Assembly (NCBI GenBank): GCA_014706295.1
Contig: JACSVZ010000002.1
Location: 133,985,200-134,049,199, forward strand
DNA: 64,000 nt
Direction: 5' to 3'
From: Lycocorax pyrrhopterus obiensis
Taxonomy: Eukaryota; Chordata; Aves; Passeriformes; Paradisaeidae
How positions within the stretch are numbered: the first letter of the stretch is position 1; every line of letters starts with the position of its first letter. The translations under genes were made by a program, and so were the position numbers. The notes under the pieces are model-generated. The model was given only the letters and a program-made list of their open reading frames with translations. It had not been told where the DNA came from and did not search any database. Of the stretch, positions 61,082 through 64,000 are shown one piece after another.

Positions 61082-64000
61082 GTAAATGTAGGTATACCTA
61101 TTGTCCTTGAAATTAATTTTCCCTTACAAGATAAATGTTACAGATGCTATGCTTTCTTCTTAAACTATCCTTTTGTTTGGGGAGAAAGTACTTGACAACA
61201 CTTGGAGCTGAAAGTAAAATAGTTCCTTTTTAAAAGTGAATACAAGATTTTAATCTTTGTAAATGACAGTTTTCTATGTGAAAACTGATTCGAAGGCAAA
61301 TTACTTGTAGCAAAATACTGTCATTGCACACTGAAATCTTAATTAATTTCTGTTGCGTTTCTGTATTTGTTACATTTCAGAGCTTGTTAAACATTTGTCC
61401 CTAATCTTATTGATAGTTTTTCTAGAAGTGATGTATTGGCAGGAATGCTCAGGTACCCCCTGCTTGCTGTAGAGGTGTGGGAGAGGGTTCTCTAGTTTCA
61501 TTTCACAAAGCGAAGTTTAAAAAAAAAAGGGTTTCAGTGAAGGGCTAATACAGAATTAATTGTAGATGACTTCTACTCAGTAGTTCTACCTTTGTTGACT
61601 TTCAAAATGCTAAAAATGTTTAGCCATCAAAGCTGTGCTGTAATTCAGCTCAAATGTAGGTTTTTGGGTAGGAGCTGGCTTTGTAGAAGAATGTCTTTTC
61701 AGGAGCACTGGTTTGCTGTTGACAGCATTCTGTAGGGAGCAGTCCAACCAGGAAGATTCAGTATTTGAGCCTGAGCTTCTCTGAAGTTTTTGCAACTATG
61801 ACCTTATTTGGATGCTTCTGCATACATCACCACTGTTCTTTTCCCAGTTATTATCTTTTTCTCTCGAATAACAAATTTTCTTGGTAGCATATTTTGATAG
61901 TACTCAGTCAAGCTGTCAAACATCTATTCCAGGACTCTGTGTGCTCAAAGTTTAGGAAGGTTTGAGACTTAAAGCATTTATTTATTTGCTTACATGACTT
62001 GTTCCAGACAAGTTTAAATAGAAAGGTTTTGCTTTGTTGCTGAACAGGTTTCCAAGCTGCATTACAAAGTCTATGATGGCCCTTCTGCTGAAAACTACTC
62101 TTTGGTTTTGCTGTGATGCCTTTTCTCTGTCCTAGCGTGCCAGTTCTTGCGTCTGCTGTCATTTGTGCTGAATAATTTCTTTTATGTTTGGTGGCAAACT
62201 GGAGGTGGTGTAGCACAGTAAATAGACTCGCCTGCAAGAATACATTCTTGTATCATGTATCTTGTATCTATATCAGTCTCAGAAAGACCTGCCCATGTAA
62301 CATATGTTGTGAGAAATTACTCGAGGGAAAATTATCAGTTTTACTATTAGAAATCAGAGCTTTTCCTACAGATTCCATGCCAGAAAAATACCTTATTCTT
62401 GCTTTTGTCAATTATTTTGTATATCTGTTAGCGTATACTAGATAAGGAGACTTAATAGTGTAACTATACCTGTAATTTGTTTGAAAACTTTTTATTAACT
62501 ATATGCTCATAGTGGAGATAAAAACTTGCAAGTGTAGAAGAAACAAAGTAAATGAAAATACTTAAAGTTAAAAACCTCTTCTGCAAAAGATTTTTTCATT
62601 TAGTGTAGTCAATCCAGTGCCAACAACGATTGGAGTGTTAGATTTCATTTAACTGACACTTTGTTATTACGTAACTATATTGTGCATCTTGTTGCATGTT
62701 GTGGATCATTACAAGCAGTTCTTAAATACTTCAAGGAAAGTCAAGTGAGCAATGAGAAAATATATTATAGTTTTTATTTTGTTTCTGAGGCCTTTTAAGG
62801 TACGTCTAAGGAAGGAAGAAATATTTGTCAGGAAAAATCAAGGAACAGAAATCACTTGTACTTGTCAGTGTGGACTGTGTGCATTTGGTTTTGTTTTCAG
62901 TTTCTCCAGCAACACAAAAGGTGCTCAACTTCTGTGTGAGCAGTTAAGGCTGGAGGGCTTTGTTCTTTGCCATAGCACCTGTCTCTTGTGTTTTTCTTTT
63001 TCCTGATTGCTATCATTATGAAGGGGAGAAATACTAGTGTACATTCTCTAATGCTGTCTTGATGTATGTCTTCTTTGACTGTCCTCTGATTTTGACTTCA
63101 GATTTGCAGTTTAAATTTAAACATGTTTCAAGGTAAAGATGTGTTCCTCTGCTTATATAATGTAAAGCAGTTTTCTCTCTGCTCTGGTCATTTAAGTCAG
63201 TGATTTCTTGTTACAAATTTAATAAGACTAACAAATATCTGAATGCCTGTTCAGTCAAAAATACACTGACGTGTTCTGTTCTTGTTCTTCTGTTTTATTG
63301 AACATTGGAGTAGCTTAACACAATCATGTGGCTAGATGCAAACCAGCATGTGGCTGATATGAGACCTGCATAACATTGTTAAAGTTGAGGGATTTTTGGT
63401 AGGCTTTTGTTTTTGTGATTTGTTTGTTTGGTTTTTTTTAATTTTGCTACACTTAAGCTAAGATTTAGGTGTGTATTTCAATAATTTTGTTACTGTCAAT
63501 GTGTACGTAAGAACTATATCTTAGATTTTGAAGCTTTTCTAGTGCTGCTGGGTTTTTGAAGGATTTCTTCATTCAGCAGTCTTAGGCACATATTTGAGAA
63601 GATCCTGTAAAGCTTAAATTCCGTTTCAAAATAGAGTGTAGTGGCAAGGGCATCATCGTTAAATTGGAAAGCCTACCATCGTGGTGGTGCATCCCCCCCA
63701 CCCCTCCCTTTCCCAGGCCACACTGGGATCTGAGATTGTGTCGTGTGGCAGTGTGATGAGAAATAGCTGGCTTATTCACAGTGGGCTTAGGTATCAGCTG
63801 AGCACTTTCAGAGCCACTTGCTAAATTGCGTCAAAAGTGTGGCCATGTAGTTTTCAGTAGGAAGGTGTATGCAGAAGGAGAACTAATCTTCAGGAGGTTT
63901 GTTTCCTAATTATACCTTGATTAGCTTTTTCAGCAAAATTCAGTTTAGTGTTCTGTATATTGTTATGGCTTTGTCGTTGATCTGTAATGGAAGTTGAAAA
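61082..64000 (+). other. OXR1: OXR1 intron 4, incomplete
   Basis: I find no match to the next OXR1 exon (the ARVVSSTSEEEEAF-type segment in mammals), so the intron continues beyond the window. No CR1, LTR or RNA gene is recognised. Open frames are short and T-rich. A G/T-rich tract lies at about 63395-63440. Confidence 0.85.

Noticed and set aside
1..64000. CRISPR arrays, tRNA or rRNA genes, operons
   Set aside because: None seen. The sequence is vertebrate, and no regularly spaced repeats or tRNA-like cloverleaf were found.

Overview
The window is vertebrate nuclear DNA, almost certainly from a bird. It is A+T-rich, and most of the recognisable repeats are CR1 non-LTR retrotransposons, the dominant interspersed repeat of birds, in both orientations and usually 5'-truncated. 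Two endogenous-retrovirus LTRs are also present, one of them closely resembling a common avian LTR. I see no bacterial, phage or plasmid features.

One gene is well supported: the 5' part of OXR1 (oxidation resistance 1) on the + strand. Its short-isoform alternative promoter is a CpG island at about 41040-41810. Exon 1 (41274-41427) codes for the alternative N-terminus beginning MDSLTALTGKGGRLLRGTA. Exon 2 (53898-53980), exon 3 (59733-59840, the LysM core) and exon 4 (60968-61081, end of LysM plus a Ser/Pro-rich linker) follow. All junctions have AG acceptors and GT donors, the phases match, and the four exons read as one open frame of 152 residues. The gene continues past the right edge: the GRAM-like region and the C-terminal TLDc domain are not in the window.

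Layout: 1-41 kb has no protein-coding exon that I can recognise. It may be intergenic or lie inside an intron of longer OXR1 isoforms, whose known upstream exons I looked for and did not see. It holds CR1 copies at about 7.7, 12.1, 17.4, 20.1, 38.1 and 39.3 kb, LTRs at 17.5 and 30.8 kb, and several short local duplications and simple repeats. From 41 to 64 kb is OXR1. Intron 1 (12.5 kb) carries three more CR1 fragments; introns 2, 3 and 4 (4 incomplete) are largely repeat-poor.

I did not find a new biological system. The most checkable observations concern OXR1 regulation: a six-codon upstream ORF ending 7 nt before the start codon, an in-frame consensus splice donor inside exon 4, an open reading frame running from the LysM exon into intron 3 with ATTAAA at its stop, and a possible extra exon just after the CpG island. 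An internally deleted CR1 and a 26-nt alternating purine-pyrimidine palindrome are also listed. Repeat boundaries are judged by eye and are approximate; exon boundaries are exact to the base as read.
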